Shown here: one piece after another, positions 46,526 through 55,500 of the stretch | Numbering within the stretch: the first letter of the stretch is position 1 | Layout of the letters: every line of letters begins with the position of its first letter | From: Thermoplasmatales archaeon I-plasma | Lineage (GTDB): Archaea; Thermoplasmatota; Thermoplasmata; Thermoplasmatales; GCA-001856825 | DNA: 64,000 bases | Assembly: GCA_001856825.1 (NCBI GenBank) | Contig: ATMD01000001.1 | Coordinates: forward strand, 302,581 to 366,580 | Reading direction: 5' to 3' | Position numbers and translations under genes: made by a program | Notes under the pieces: model-generated | Databases searched by the model: none | What the model saw: the letters and a program-made list of their open reading frames with translations, nothing else | Told to the model about the DNA's origin: nothing

Positions 46526-46894
46526 ATGATGGGCGGACGGGTGAACGATAGGCAGATCAGGCGGATGATGCAGCAGGCAGGCATTAAATCAAGTGAAATG
46601 GACGGGGTCATTCAGGTGGACTTCATATTAAGCGACAAAAAAATTTCTGTGAAGGGCCCTCAGGTAACAATCCTGGACATACAGGGTACAAGGACGTACC
46701 AGGTTGTAGGGGGACAGGAGGTTACGGGAGATATAGGAGAGGCACCAAGAGCAAAGGATGCAGACATAAACGAGGATGACCTGAACCTGGTGATGCAGAA
46801 GACGGGTGTGGACAGGGAAAAGGGGATAGAAGCACTCAGGAAGAATGGCTATAAGCCCGCTGAAGCCATTATAGCCCTGATGACTGGCAAATGA
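46526..46894 (+). CDS. nac: Nascent polypeptide-associated complex protein (archaeal aNAC)
   Basis: 122-residue archaeal NAC, a ribosome-bound homodimeric chaperone. N-terminal MMQQAGIKSSEM, the NAC beta-barrel (VIQVDFILSDKKISVKGPQVTILDIQGTRTYQVVG in parts) and a C-terminal UBA domain (EDDLNLVMQKTGVDREKGIEALRKNGYKPAEAI). Complete. Overlaps the cca start by 4 bp. Confidence 0.95.
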   Translation: MMGGRVNDRQIRRMMQQAGIKSSEMDGVIQVDFILSDKKISVKGPQVTILDIQGTRTYQVVGGQEVTGDIGEAPRAKDADINEDDLNLVMQKTGVDREKGIEALRKNGYKPAEAIIALMTGK

Positions 46895-48198
46895 CAGACA
46901 AGGATTCAGATAACAAAAAGGCACTTCTTGAAGCGATTCTTGAGAAACCTTACATAAGGAAAAAGGTGCTTGCAAAGATAGAGGAGGTAGAGGCCCGCCT
47001 CCTGGAAATATGGAAGAAGGAGGGATTGAATTTTGAAATTTTTCTTGGCGGGTCATATGCGAAGGGCACTGACATCAAGGGGTCGGACGCAGACATTTTC
47101 ATGCTCTTTCCTGGCGATTTTGATCCAATCAATGTGCTGAAGGTACTCAAGAGGGAATTCCCCGAAGGGAGGGAGGAATATTCTGACCATCCGTACCTGA
47201 TGCTGCCACAGAAATCGTTCTCGATAGACATAGTTCCTGGCTATAAGGCAGCGTCTGGAATGGACCTGAAGACGGCAGTTGACAGGACACCGTTCCACGT
47301 GAAGTTCGTCCAGGAGAATTTCACAAATGATATGAAGGACGAGGTGAGGATACTGAAGCAGTTCCTCAAGGGAATAGGGTCATACGGCGCAGAGTCATCT
47401 GTACAGGGGTTTTCAGGATACGTGGCTGAACTGCTGATATATCGCTTCAAGACATTCGACGGAGTTATTTCAAGCGCAAAGCAGTGGAAAATACCCTGCA
47501 TTCTGGACAAGGGTAAGAAGGATTTCAACGGAGCAAACCTTGTGATCATAGACCCGGTTGATCCTGACAGGAACGTTGCTGCCAACGTTTCAAAGGAAAA
47601 TCTCGCTACATTCATCCTTGCTTCAGGACTCTTTACATGGGAGAAATGGAAGGACTTCTTCTTCCCTGAGAAGAAGGAATTCTCGCTTCCGAAGGAGGCG
47701 GTTGTCATATACGTCCCATGCAAGAAGTGCAACGAGGAGGTGCTCATTCCAAATCTGAGGAGGGTCAGTTCAGTACTGAGGGGGGAACTGGAAAGCATTG
47801 GCTTCAGGGTGATCTATTCATCCGTCTTCGTTGAAAAGGGTGGGTACATAGTAGTTGTACCGGATGCGGTGAAGTTGGGACAGGCATCTCTTCACATTGG
47901 ACCCCCGGTTACAAGTCAAAACATCAATTCTTTCCTCCACAAATGGAAAGATGGGACACCCTTCGGAATGCCGTTCATGCTCGGTGACAGGGTGTGCGTG
48001 CTCCGTGAGAGGGAGGAAGACGATATATCAAAGGCAATTGCAGCTATTCTGCCAAAGATAAAGATTTCAAAGGATTTTGACCAGAACAGGATGGTTGTGA
48101 TTTCAGGTAAAGACCTGGGAAAAGTTCCCGCATCAATCAGGAATGGATTCCTCTTCCCGTCCCTCGGTAAATGGGTTGGCAATCTAGGGGATGTTTAG
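46891..48198 (+). CDS. cca: CCA-adding tRNA nucleotidyltransferase, archaeal class I
   Basis: 435 residues. The catalytic GGSYAKGTDIKGSDADIF block carries the GS and two Asp metal ligands, with the third carboxylate in SIDIVPGY; the PAP/OAS central domain and the C-terminal tail domain follow. Needed because both tRNA genes in this window lack encoded CCA. Translation coupled to nac. Its 3' end overlaps a convergent small membrane-protein gene by 15 bp. Confidence 0.95.
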   Translation: MTDKDSDNKKALLEAILEKPYIRKKVLAKIEEVEARLLEIWKKEGLNFEIFLGGSYAKGTDIKGSDADIFMLFPGDFDPINVLKVLKREFPEGREEYSDHPYLMLPQKSFSIDIVPGYKAASGMDLKTAVDRTPFHVKFVQENFTNDMKDEVRILKQFLKGIGSYGAESSVQGFSGYVAELLIYRFKTFDGVISSAKQWKIPCILDKGKKDFNGANLVIIDPVDPDRNVAANVSKENLATFILASGLFTWEKWKDFFFPEKKEFSLPKEAVVIYVPCKKCNEEVLIPNLRRVSSVLRGELESIGFRVIYSSVFVEKGGYIVVVPDAVKLGQASLHIGPPVTSQNINSFLHKWKDGTPFGMPFMLGDRVCVLREREEDDISKAIAAILPKIKISKDFDQNRMVVISGKDLGKVPASIRNGFLFPSLGKWVGNLGDV

Positions 48199-48471
48199 GG
48201 ATATTATCCAGAATCCGATGAACGTCAGCAGCGTCACGAAGAATGCAATTGCATAATCGCTGCTCTTCTTTGTTTCGTGCCTAGATCTGCGCATGAGATA
48301 TATCGCGATGAAAAGCACTACGATTAACAGCAGAAATCCTATGTACCCCTGAGACGCTGGGAACAGTCCTGACAAGAATCCCAGGAATGCGGCTATGAAG
48401 AAGGATGCCAGCATTGCTTTCCCCCTCGTGAAGTCTGCAACAACATATTTGCCCCTGTCAAATGTCTCCAT
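48184..48471 (-). CDS. Small three-helix membrane protein
   Basis: 95 residues with three hydrophobic helices (about 18-38, 42-60, 72-92) and a basic loop after helix 2 (MRRSRHETKKSSD). Not recognised. It directly abuts the tpiA stop (0 bp), so it is the distal gene of that operon. The start ATG follows immediately on the tpiA terminal codon. Confidence 0.7.
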   Translation of the reverse strand: METFDRGKYVVADFTRGKAMLASFFIAAFLGFLSGLFPASQGYIGFLLLIVVLFIAIYLMRRSRHETKKSSDYAIAFFVTLLTFIGFWIISLNIP

Positions 48472-49116
48472 TCAAACTACCTCTTCCATCATTTCTGTTA
48501 TCACCTTGATGGGCTCCGGGGATTTAACAACTCCTGAAGATACCAGTATGCCCTCAGCACCAAGTTTCTTGCTCATTCGAACATCAATCCTGTTCTTGAT
48601 ACCCGCACCTACGACCAGCCTTGATTTCGTCCCCTTAAGCAGTTGGACTGCCTCCCCTATAATTTCAGGTTTTGCCGTTGACACCGATATATTTCCGCCT
48701 ATGAGTTCTGGAGGTTCGTATGCTATGAAGTCAGGCTTAAAATGTATGATTTCCCTGATCTTTTCCAGTCCATCAGCGCATACCAGCGATTTCAGTCCCA
48801 TTTTTGCGGCCATTGCCACTGATTCTCCAATCTTGTCATTGCTGATCCTGCATTCTGAATGGTTGAGCATAACACCCGAGTAATTGTATTCCCTGAGGAT
48901 GCCAATGGGAATGTGTCCAGTGAAAGGACCAGCAGCAAGCGGTTCTGCCGTCTGTATGTATTTCTGCAATGTTGTACCAATCATGGAATCCAGCGGATTC
49001 AAAACTACTATCAGGGAAGAATTGCCGGAGAATTTCCTCTCTATATTCCTGATAAGTTCTGCCGCTTTCTTCCCAGTTGATTCATCGTAAGCCTTGAGAT
49101 TAATAAAAAATAACAA
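48472..49116 (-). CDS. tpiA: Triosephosphate isomerase, archaeal short type
   Basis: 214-residue archaeal TIM interconverting DHAP and GAP. Catalytic residues: Asn and Lys in FINLKAYDESTG, His in LNHSECR, Glu in AYEPPELIGG, and the phosphate loop VVGAGIKNRIDV. About 35 residues shorter than bacterial TIM, as normal for archaea. 4 bp downstream of the peroxiredoxin gene. Confidence 0.95.
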   Translation of the reverse strand: MLFFINLKAYDESTGKKAAELIRNIERKFSGNSSLIVVLNPLDSMIGTTLQKYIQTAEPLAAGPFTGHIPIGILREYNYSGVMLNHSECRISNDKIGESVAMAAKMGLKSLVCADGLEKIREIIHFKPDFIAYEPPELIGGNISVSTAKPEIIGEAVQLLKGTKSRLVVGAGIKNRIDVRMSKKLGAEGILVSSGVVKSPEPIKVITEMMEEVV

Positions 49117-49120
49117 CTAT

Positions 49121-49588
49121 TCACCCGAGTTTTGATACCGCTTCCTGCACTTCCTTGTAGTCAGGTTCCTTCCCCGGGTTTTCGCTTACCCATCTGTACG
49201 CTACCTTACCTTCCTTGTCAATTACAAATACTGCTCTCTTGGAAACGTTCAGCCCTTTCACGTTGAATGCATTTTCATGGACTCCTCCGAATGCCCTGCT
49301 GACAGATTCAGTGAAGTCGCTGAGGAGCGGGAAATTCAGGTTGTTTTCCTTCTTGAACTGTGCAAGGGAAAATGGCTGGTCCACGCTTATTCCAAGGACA
49401 GCTGCATTTATCTTGTTGAAGTTTGCCATTGAGTCCCTGAATGTACAGAGCTCTTTTGTGCATACAGAAGTGAATGCCCCCGGAAAGAATACAAGGACCG
49501 ATGGCCGCCCTTTCAGGCTTGAAGACTTTACCGGTTTTAGCTCAGTATCTACCAATTCAAAATCTGGTGCTTTGTCACCTATGTTCAT
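49121..49588 (-). CDS. Peroxiredoxin (AhpE/Bcp-like)
   Basis: 155-residue thiol peroxidase. The peroxidatic Cys43 lies in PGAFTSVCTKELC; Cys48, five residues later, could act as the resolving Cys as in PrxQ/Bcp, while the GAFTSVCT wording is closer to AhpE. Arg for catalysis is in the C-terminal half (RAFGGVHE region). Reduces peroxides in the cytoplasm. Followed by tpiA. Confidence 0.92.
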   Translation of the reverse strand: MNIGDKAPDFELVDTELKPVKSSSLKGRPSVLVFFPGAFTSVCTKELCTFRDSMANFNKINAAVLGISVDQPFSLAQFKKENNLNFPLLSDFTESVSRAFGGVHENAFNVKGLNVSKRAVFVIDKEGKVAYRWVSENPGKEPDYKEVQEAVSKLG

Positions 49589-49650
49589 GATTGGTCTATC
49601 AGATTATAATATATAAAAAATTAAGTCATTCAGCCCCGGTACATATCATT

Positions 49651-50160
49651 TTAATTTTGTTGTGGTTGTTCATACCTCTTTCTGAGTCTCTTGGCCACTT
49701 TCAATCTCTTTACCCTTTCGTTGTACCTCTTCAGACCTGCATTGTAGAGCTTCCTGTCTTCCTCAGTTTCTAGCTTGAGTTTGGGAACCTCCACCGGCTT
49801 TCCCTTTTCATCAAGAGCAACCATAGTCACTGTCGCCCTTCCCGCAAAGTTTATGTCGCCTGTCTCCAGATTTTCCGCGAACACCTCGACACCCACCTCC
49901 ATGGACGATTTCCCTACAAAATTCAGCCTTCCCCTTAGCTCGAGGAGATCACCGATATGAACGGGATAGATGAAGTCGATATGCTCTATGTTGGCTGTAA
50001 CTGAGTTCCTTCTGCAGTGTTTTATCGCCACAATACCAGCTATCTCGTCTATCATCTTGAGTATCGTTCCACCAAATACGTTCCCAGCAACATTGGCATC
50101 AGGCGGAAGCATCACCCTCGAAATGCTTGCCTCACTTTCTTTCGCAGTTTTTTCTTCCAT
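49651..50160 (-). CDS. Acyl-CoA thioesterase (hotdog fold, YciA/BACH type)
   Basis: 169 residues. The catalytic hotdog segment reads PDANVAGNVFGGTILKMIDEIAG with the Asn and Asp used by BACH/YciA enzymes, then HIDFIYPVHIGDLLELRGRLNFVGKSSMEV. The basic C-terminal tail (KRYNERVKRLKVAKRLRKRYE) is an add-on. Hydrolyses acyl-CoA and could rebalance CoA pools for the beta-oxidation genes that start just downstream on the other strand. Confidence 0.9.
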   Translation of the reverse strand: MEEKTAKESEASISRVMLPPDANVAGNVFGGTILKMIDEIAGIVAIKHCRRNSVTANIEHIDFIYPVHIGDLLELRGRLNFVGKSSMEVGVEVFAENLETGDINFAGRATVTMVALDEKGKPVEVPKLKLETEEDRKLYNAGLKRYNERVKRLKVAKRLRKRYEQPQQN

Positions 50161-50437
50161 TACATCATTCTCCTCGCCATCTAGTCATTTGCACTATACG
50201 CACGATTGTAATATGAGTATTAAGCATATTTGTGTCAGGACTGCGATCATATTACTGAAGAACTTCCCCTTTGCCCATAAATATTCTATAGGAATCAATT
50301 CGGCAACATTAATTATGAAGTAACAAATCATAAATGAATTCAATGCCAATTGATCTAAGGCCGGCGAATTGGGAAAGGACGAATAATACGATCTGCTGGC
50401 GTGTTGGCAGTTTGAAAATGTTGTATTCGGTGATCAT

Positions 50438-51620
50438 ATGAAATCTGATGACGAGAGGGTGGCTATAGTTGGGGTGGGGCACTCAAGATTCGGGAAAAGG
50501 CTTGATGTGAGCATGAACGAGCTCGGATGGGAGGCAATCAGGCCTGCACTTCAGGATGCGGACATTGTTCAGAAGGACATTGATTTCTATTCCGTAGGAA
50601 ACTTCGGTTACTGGAGCGAGGAAATACTTCCTGCAGTCACGATTGGGGAGTATGCGGGACTCACATGCGGCAGCCTGAAGACAGAGGCTGCATGTGCCTC
50701 AGGCAGCGCATCCCTGAAGATAGCAATGGATAGCATACTTTCAGGCACTGCCAGGATTGCGATGGCTATGGGAATTGAGAAAATGTACAATTCGCCGAAT
50801 GGAACTATCATAGAATTGATAGGAAGGGCAGGTAATTATTTTTGGGAATTCGAGAACTTTGGGATGACGTTCCCTGGTTATTATGCTCTTTATGCAACGA
50901 AATATCTTGATGCCTACAACGCAAGAGAAGAGGATCTGTGCGAGGCAGCAGTGAAGGCACACCACTACGGCAGCTTGAACCCATATGCACAGTTCCAGAA
51001 GGAGACGACTGTAGAAGAATGCATGAAATCGAAATACGTTTCACGTCCTCTAAAATTGATGGACTCATCTCCAATCACCGACGGTGCAGCTGCAGTAATA
51101 CTCGCTAGGGGGGATATAGCGAAGAAAATGACTGATACGCCCATATATATAGAAAGCCAGGGAACCGCAACGGGTACTGCATACATAGGGAGGAGGGACG
51201 AATATACCGGTCTTGAGGCCAGCAGGAGGGCAGCAGATATCGCATTCAGAGGGGCAGGACTGAGTGGAGTAGGCAGCAATTTCGATTTGTTCGAGGTGCA
51301 CGACTGTTTCACCATCGCAGAGGTCATGGCTTACGAAGATCTTGGGATAGCGAAAAAGGGTGAGGGCATTAATCTGCTCAGGGGAAAACAGACATACAGG
51401 GACGGTAAGTACCCTGTTAACCTTGATGGTGGCCTCAAGTCAAAGGGGCATCCAATTGGTGCAACGGGCATAAGCCAGGCTGTCGAGATAACAAAACAGC
51501 TGAGGGGGGAGGCAGAGAAAGGCAGGCAGGCTGATATAAAGAAGGGCAGGGGCGCTGCAGCATAATGTCGGTGGAACAGGACATTACGCTTACGTGACTA
51601 TTTATTCAAGGGGTGACTGA
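50438..51620 (+). pseudogene. Thiolase (SCP2/acetoacetyl-CoA thiolase type), C-terminus frame-shifted
   Basis: Thiolase with nucleophilic Cys86 (EAACASGSAS) and the catalytic His in GGLKSKGHPIGATG. The first frame stops at 51565 with an odd tail (KKGRGAAA), but removing one G from GGGG at 51549-51552 restores the family ending: RALQHNVGGTGHYAYVT, stop at 51620, 393 residues. That stop abuts the DUF35 start, as expected for the thiolase-DUF35 pairs of archaea. So the gene is probably functional and mis-sequenced, or newly broken. Confidence 0.85.
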
Positions 51621-52052
51621 ATGCCGGAAGAACCAATTCTTGAGGACAGGAGAATACTTGACCTGAGATACAGGATGCCCATACTTCAAATCAGGGAATT
51701 CTTCACCGGTCTCGAGGAAGGGAAGGTAAGGGGGACGAAATGCAGGGATTGTGGAAAGACATATTTTCCACCGCAGTCAGAGTGCAGCTCCTGCATGACA
51801 AAGAACATGGATTGGATTGACTTCAGTGGAAATGCGGTACTGGAAACATTTACCACAGTCGAGGTTGCTCCAACCTCTTTTGCAGGTGAAGGGAAGTACG
51901 TTGTTGCTGTTGGAAAACTTGAGGAGGGAATAAACGTTCTTTCGTGGCTCAACCTAGGTGATACCAGTGACATCAAAATAGGGATGAAGCTCAAACTGAA
52001 GTCGGTAAGGAAGAAGGAGGGCTACTACAGCTACGAGTTTTTCCCTGAGTAG
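51621..52052 (+). CDS. DUF35 OB-fold protein with zinc ribbon
   Basis: 143 residues. Four Cys (41, 44, 55, 58: C-x2-C and C-x2-C) form a rubredoxin-like zinc ribbon, followed by an OB-fold (AVLETFTTVEVAPTSFAGEGKYVVAVGKLE). In archaea DUF35 proteins bridge thiolase and HMG-CoA synthase and channel acyl-CoA. Starts directly at the end of the restored thiolase frame. No HMG-CoA synthase is in the window. Confidence 0.9.
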   Translation: MPEEPILEDRRILDLRYRMPILQIREFFTGLEEGKVRGTKCRDCGKTYFPPQSECSSCMTKNMDWIDFSGNAVLETFTTVEVAPTSFAGEGKYVVAVGKLEEGINVLSWLNLGDTSDIKIGMKLKLKSVRKKEGYYSYEFFPE

Positions 52053-52056
52053 AATC

Positions 52057-52086
52057 TGCTCTCTATCCAGGTGCTCTCTATCCAGG
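52057..52086. repeat. 15-bp tandem duplication between convergent genes
   Basis: TGCTCTCTATCCAGG occurs twice without a gap, between the DUF35 stop and the stop of the convergent acyl-CoA dehydrogenase gene. It looks like a local slippage duplication; no function apparent. Confidence 0.7.
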
Positions 52087-52108
52087 GAGTTGTCTTAAAA
52101 GGCAAAGG

Positions 52109-53380
52109 TCAGTTGAAGACCTTCTCCTCTTCCAGCTTGAAGTCGAGGGCATCCTTCTCCACGTCCCTCTTTGTATCTGAGTAGCCTCTGGATGTGAATT
52201 CCCTTACAAATTCGTGCTGTATTATCAGCTTCATCACCTCGCTGCTCCCTGTCCATATAAGTCCAAGCCTCGAATCCCTCAGTAGCCTTTCAACAGGGTA
52301 AACAGTTGTGTATCCTATGCCACCCAGCATCTGCATAGAATCGTTTACGATCTTCCACATTGCTTCAGTGGAATGAAGTTTTGCAATCGAGACCAGCTTC
52401 CTCACGTATGGCAGGTCGACCTTCCCCTGCTCAAGCTGATCCGCAGCCCTGCTTGCAACGTAAACCATTGAAGATGCGCTCTGGAGTAGTGCAACGCTCT
52501 CAGCAAGCTTGAAGTTGATGCCCTCGTGGTCGATGAGTTTCTTGCCGAAAGATTCCCTCTTCATTGCGTAGGAAGTTGCAACTTCGAGCGCTGCCATGGC
52601 CACCCCTATCGATCCTGAAGCAGTGGTGAGCCTTTCCGGTACCATCATCCTGTTGAATATCTCATATCCTCCATTCATCTCCCCTATGAGATTCTCCTCA
52701 GGCACTTCAGCATCCTTGAATACTATCCTGGCAGTCCCTCCGCCCTTGTTACCCATCAGGCCGTACATAGTTTCAACCTTCAGGCCTGGAGTGTCCCTGT
52801 CAACTATGAAAGCGCTTATCCCTCTTGTTCTGGATTTTGCATTCTTATCGGTTATTGCATAAGTAACAAAGAAGTCGGCCCCCTTTCCTCCAACAATGAA
52901 TCTCTTCTGTCCGTTCAGGATAAACTTTTCACCCTTCTTTTCGGCGGTTGAATGCATCATTCCGAACAGGTCAGACCCGCCAGACGGTTCGGTGATTGCT
53001 TCTGCACCGTATTTATTTCCATGCGTTATTCCATTGAGGTAAATTTCCTTCTGCTTGTCAGTGCCAAACCGGAATATCGGCTCTCCCACTATTGTGCCAA
53101 GGGAATACATGCAGCTCAGGGTGAATCCAAGGTACCCCATTTCTTCCACTGCCGCAGCCTCGGCGGTCCATGTACTTCCCCTTCCTCCGTACTTCTCCGG
53201 ATATCTTAATCCAACGGTGTTGTTCTTAGTGATTATATCGATAAACTCCCTCGGGAAAACCACACTCTCGTTCTCTATGTCCCTGATCAAATCGTGCGGA
53301 ACGGATTTCACAACCCTCCTCACGTCGTACTTTATCTTCCTTTCACTTTCACTCAAGAGGAAATCTTCCATCAATTCCAC
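52109..53380 (-). CDS. Acyl-CoA dehydrogenase
   Basis: 423-residue flavoprotein ACAD. Features: RYPEKYGGRGSTW, EAITEPSGGSDLFGMMHSTA near FAD, KRESFGKKLIDHEGINFKLAE and QMLGGIGYTTVYPVERLLRDSR. At the usual catalytic site the text is IWTGSSEVMKL, Thr in place of Glu, as in the isovaleryl/long-chain ACAD groups that place the base on another helix. Substrate unknown; branched or long chains are possible. Convergent with the thiolase-DUF35 pair. Confidence 0.9.
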   Translation of the reverse strand: MELMEDFLLSESERKIKYDVRRVVKSVPHDLIRDIENESVVFPREFIDIITKNNTVGLRYPEKYGGRGSTWTAEAAAVEEMGYLGFTLSCMYSLGTIVGEPIFRFGTDKQKEIYLNGITHGNKYGAEAITEPSGGSDLFGMMHSTAEKKGEKFILNGQKRFIVGGKGADFFVTYAITDKNAKSRTRGISAFIVDRDTPGLKVETMYGLMGNKGGGTARIVFKDAEVPEENLIGEMNGGYEIFNRMMVPERLTTASGSIGVAMAALEVATSYAMKRESFGKKLIDHEGINFKLAESVALLQSASSMVYVASRAADQLEQGKVDLPYVRKLVSIAKLHSTEAMWKIVNDSMQMLGGIGYTTVYPVERLLRDSRLGLIWTGSSEVMKLIIQHEFVREFTSRGYSDTKRDVEKDALDFKLEEEKVFN

Positions 53381-53578
53381 CTTCCAAAGGCGTCAATGCA
53401 CACAATATTGCTAATCAATACTTGGATAAAAAACGTGGCCATTCATGCAAATTACATATCAAGTGTAATCAATGAGAACTTTGGGATGATATGAATTTAG
53501 ATTGAGGAAGGTGAAAAATCAGGCGTTGAAAATAAGTTCAAAGTCATCTTAGGCAGGCCTAAAAATATTTAGAATTTT

Positions 53579-55285
53579 ATGAGTTTTCTATCGATATATT
53601 TAATTACGGGACCACTTTTTTATATTGTGAAACAGTCATCAGATAACGGCAGGATATGGTTGAAAGTTTATGATAAGGGGGTACCTGCGGATGTTGAATG
53701 CAACGAGGGCAAGCCGTATGATTTCCTGAAAAATACCGCATCGAAGATACCGCGGAAGCTCGCTGTAGTCTTCTTCAATTACAAGATAGATTATGGAAGG
53801 CTGAAGGAGAAGGTTGACTCATTTGCCTCGTACCTGAAATCACTAGGTGTGGCGAAGGGGGACAGGGTTGCCCTCGACCTTCCGAACTGTCCGCAGTACA
53901 TCATAGCTTACTATGCAATCAACAAGATAGGCGCAGTAATCACGCAGATTTCACCTACATACTTCAAGGTTGAAATAAATAGAATTATAGAAGATTCCGG
54001 TGCCAAGGTCCTGATAATATTCGATGACCTCCTTCCAAGGATTGAGGAAACTGTCAGTGCATTCCAGAACCTGATAGTTGTCGCGACGAGAATAGAGGAT
54101 TATCTTGCATTTCCTCTCAATTTCCTATATGGGTTGCAGAGGAGGGCAGGCAAGAAGTTTGTGAAGATCCCGGACAAATACAGGAAGTTCAAGGAATTTG
54201 AAAAGTTCCAATCCGATCCGCAGGAAAACAACGACCCCCTCTCGCTAGCTGTCCTGCAGTATACAGGCGGTACGACCGGGATACCAAAGGGCGCAATGCT
54301 CACTAACAGGAACCTCGTTTGCAACACAATCCAGTCAATTTCAATCATCCCAAATCCTAAATTTGGGGAGGACACGATGCTGAGCGTTATTCCTTTCTTC
54401 CACGTCTTTGGGATGACAGTTGCCATGAATTTCCCTGTAAAGATTGGTGCTACCATGGTACTCCAGCCAAAGCCTGAAGTTGAAGGCATTTTAAAGCTTA
54501 TCAAAAAGTACCGTCCGTCGTTCTTCCCAGGTGTACCCACACTCTATTCAGGCCTTCTTTCGAATGACAAAATAAGGAATGTTGACATGAAATCCGTTCA
54601 ATACTGCATTTCAGGTTCTGCTTCCCTTCCTGTTGAGATAATAGAACAGTGGCAGAGGATAACTGGAGGGCATCTTGTTGAGGGTTATGGGCTGACGGAG
54701 GCTTCCCCCGTTACTCACGTCAATCCGATCTTTGGAAGGATAAAGCCAGGGTCCATTGGAATACCCATCCCTTCCACTTACGCGAAGATCGTTGACACTG
54801 AGACAGGGACAAAAGAAATGCCCATAAATTCTGAGGGCGAACTGATAATTAAGGGGCCCCAGGTGATGCAGGGTTATTACAAGAATCCTGATGAGACTGC
54901 AGGTGTACTGAAGAACGGATGGCTCTACACTGGAGACATAGCCAAGATGGATGAGGAAGGGTACTTCTACATAGTCGACAGGAAGAAGGACGTGATCATC
55001 GTTGGCGGTTTTAACGTTTACCCCAGGGAAATTGAGGAGATACTCTACCAGAACCCTAAGGTGAAAGAGGCAGCTGCAGTTGGCGTCAAGGAAGCAGAAC
55101 ATGGGGAAGTAGTGAAGGCATTTGTCGTGCTCAAGGAAGGGCAGGCTGCCACTGAAGAGGAGATCAAGCAATTCTTCCAGGGCAAGATTGCGAAGTTCAA
55201 GATACCGAGATATGTCGAATTCAGGCAGGAACTTCCAAAGACGCTTGTAGGGAAGATACTAAGAAGGGAACTGAGGGAGAAATAA
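53579..55285 (+). CDS. fadD: Long-chain acyl-CoA synthetase (AMP-forming)
   Basis: ANL superfamily enzyme making acyl-CoA from fatty acid, ATP and CoA. P-loop-like YTGGTTGIPKGAML, A5 GYGLTEASPVTH, A7 YTGDIAKMDEEGYF, DRKKDVIIVGGFNVYP and the A10 Lys in KTLVGKILRREL are all present. The first 16 codons are hydrophobic and unlike the family; a GTG at 53627 ahead of KQSSDNGRIWLKVYDKGVP is a good alternative start. First step of the beta-oxidation region. Confidence 0.93.
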   Translation: MSFLSIYLITGPLFYIVKQSSDNGRIWLKVYDKGVPADVECNEGKPYDFLKNTASKIPRKLAVVFFNYKIDYGRLKEKVDSFASYLKSLGVAKGDRVALDLPNCPQYIIAYYAINKIGAVITQISPTYFKVEINRIIEDSGAKVLIIFDDLLPRIEETVSAFQNLIVVATRIEDYLAFPLNFLYGLQRRAGKKFVKIPDKYRKFKEFEKFQSDPQENNDPLSLAVLQYTGGTTGIPKGAMLTNRNLVCNTIQSISIIPNPKFGEDTMLSVIPFFHVFGMTVAMNFPVKIGATMVLQPKPEVEGILKLIKKYRPSFFPGVPTLYSGLLSNDKIRNVDMKSVQYCISGSASLPVEIIEQWQRITGGHLVEGYGLTEASPVTHVNPIFGRIKPGSIGIPIPSTYAKIVDTETGTKEMPINSEGELIIKGPQVMQGYYKNPDETAGVLKNGWLYTGDIAKMDEEGYFYIVDRKKDVIIVGGFNVYPREIEEILYQNPKVKEAAAVGVKEAEHGEVVKAFVVLKEGQAATEEEIKQFFQGKIAKFKIPRYVEFRQELPKTLVGKILRRELREK

Positions 55286-55500
55286 GACGGCGCTGAAAGC
55301 CATTTGAGTCAAGGACGAAGGAGGAAAACTGCTGGAATCGCATTCTAGCCACAAATTACGTATTGGAAAAAGCGGCGTCAGGTCAGTTCAAATGTAGATG
55401 ATATTAGCCTTAAGGTCCACGGACAGTCCTATGGCCTTAATCATGAAGAAGATAAAAAATAAGATACAGAGTTAATTCCTTCATTCCTCGTTTCAACGCA

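Noticed and set aside
46486-46551. Short upstream ORF (21 residues) overlapping the NAC start
   Set aside because: Its ATG lies too close to the TATA region to be on the transcript, and the peptide has no recognisable feature.
47241-47798. 185-codon minus-strand ORF opposite cca
   Set aside because: Shadow frame; cca on the plus strand has full family motifs.
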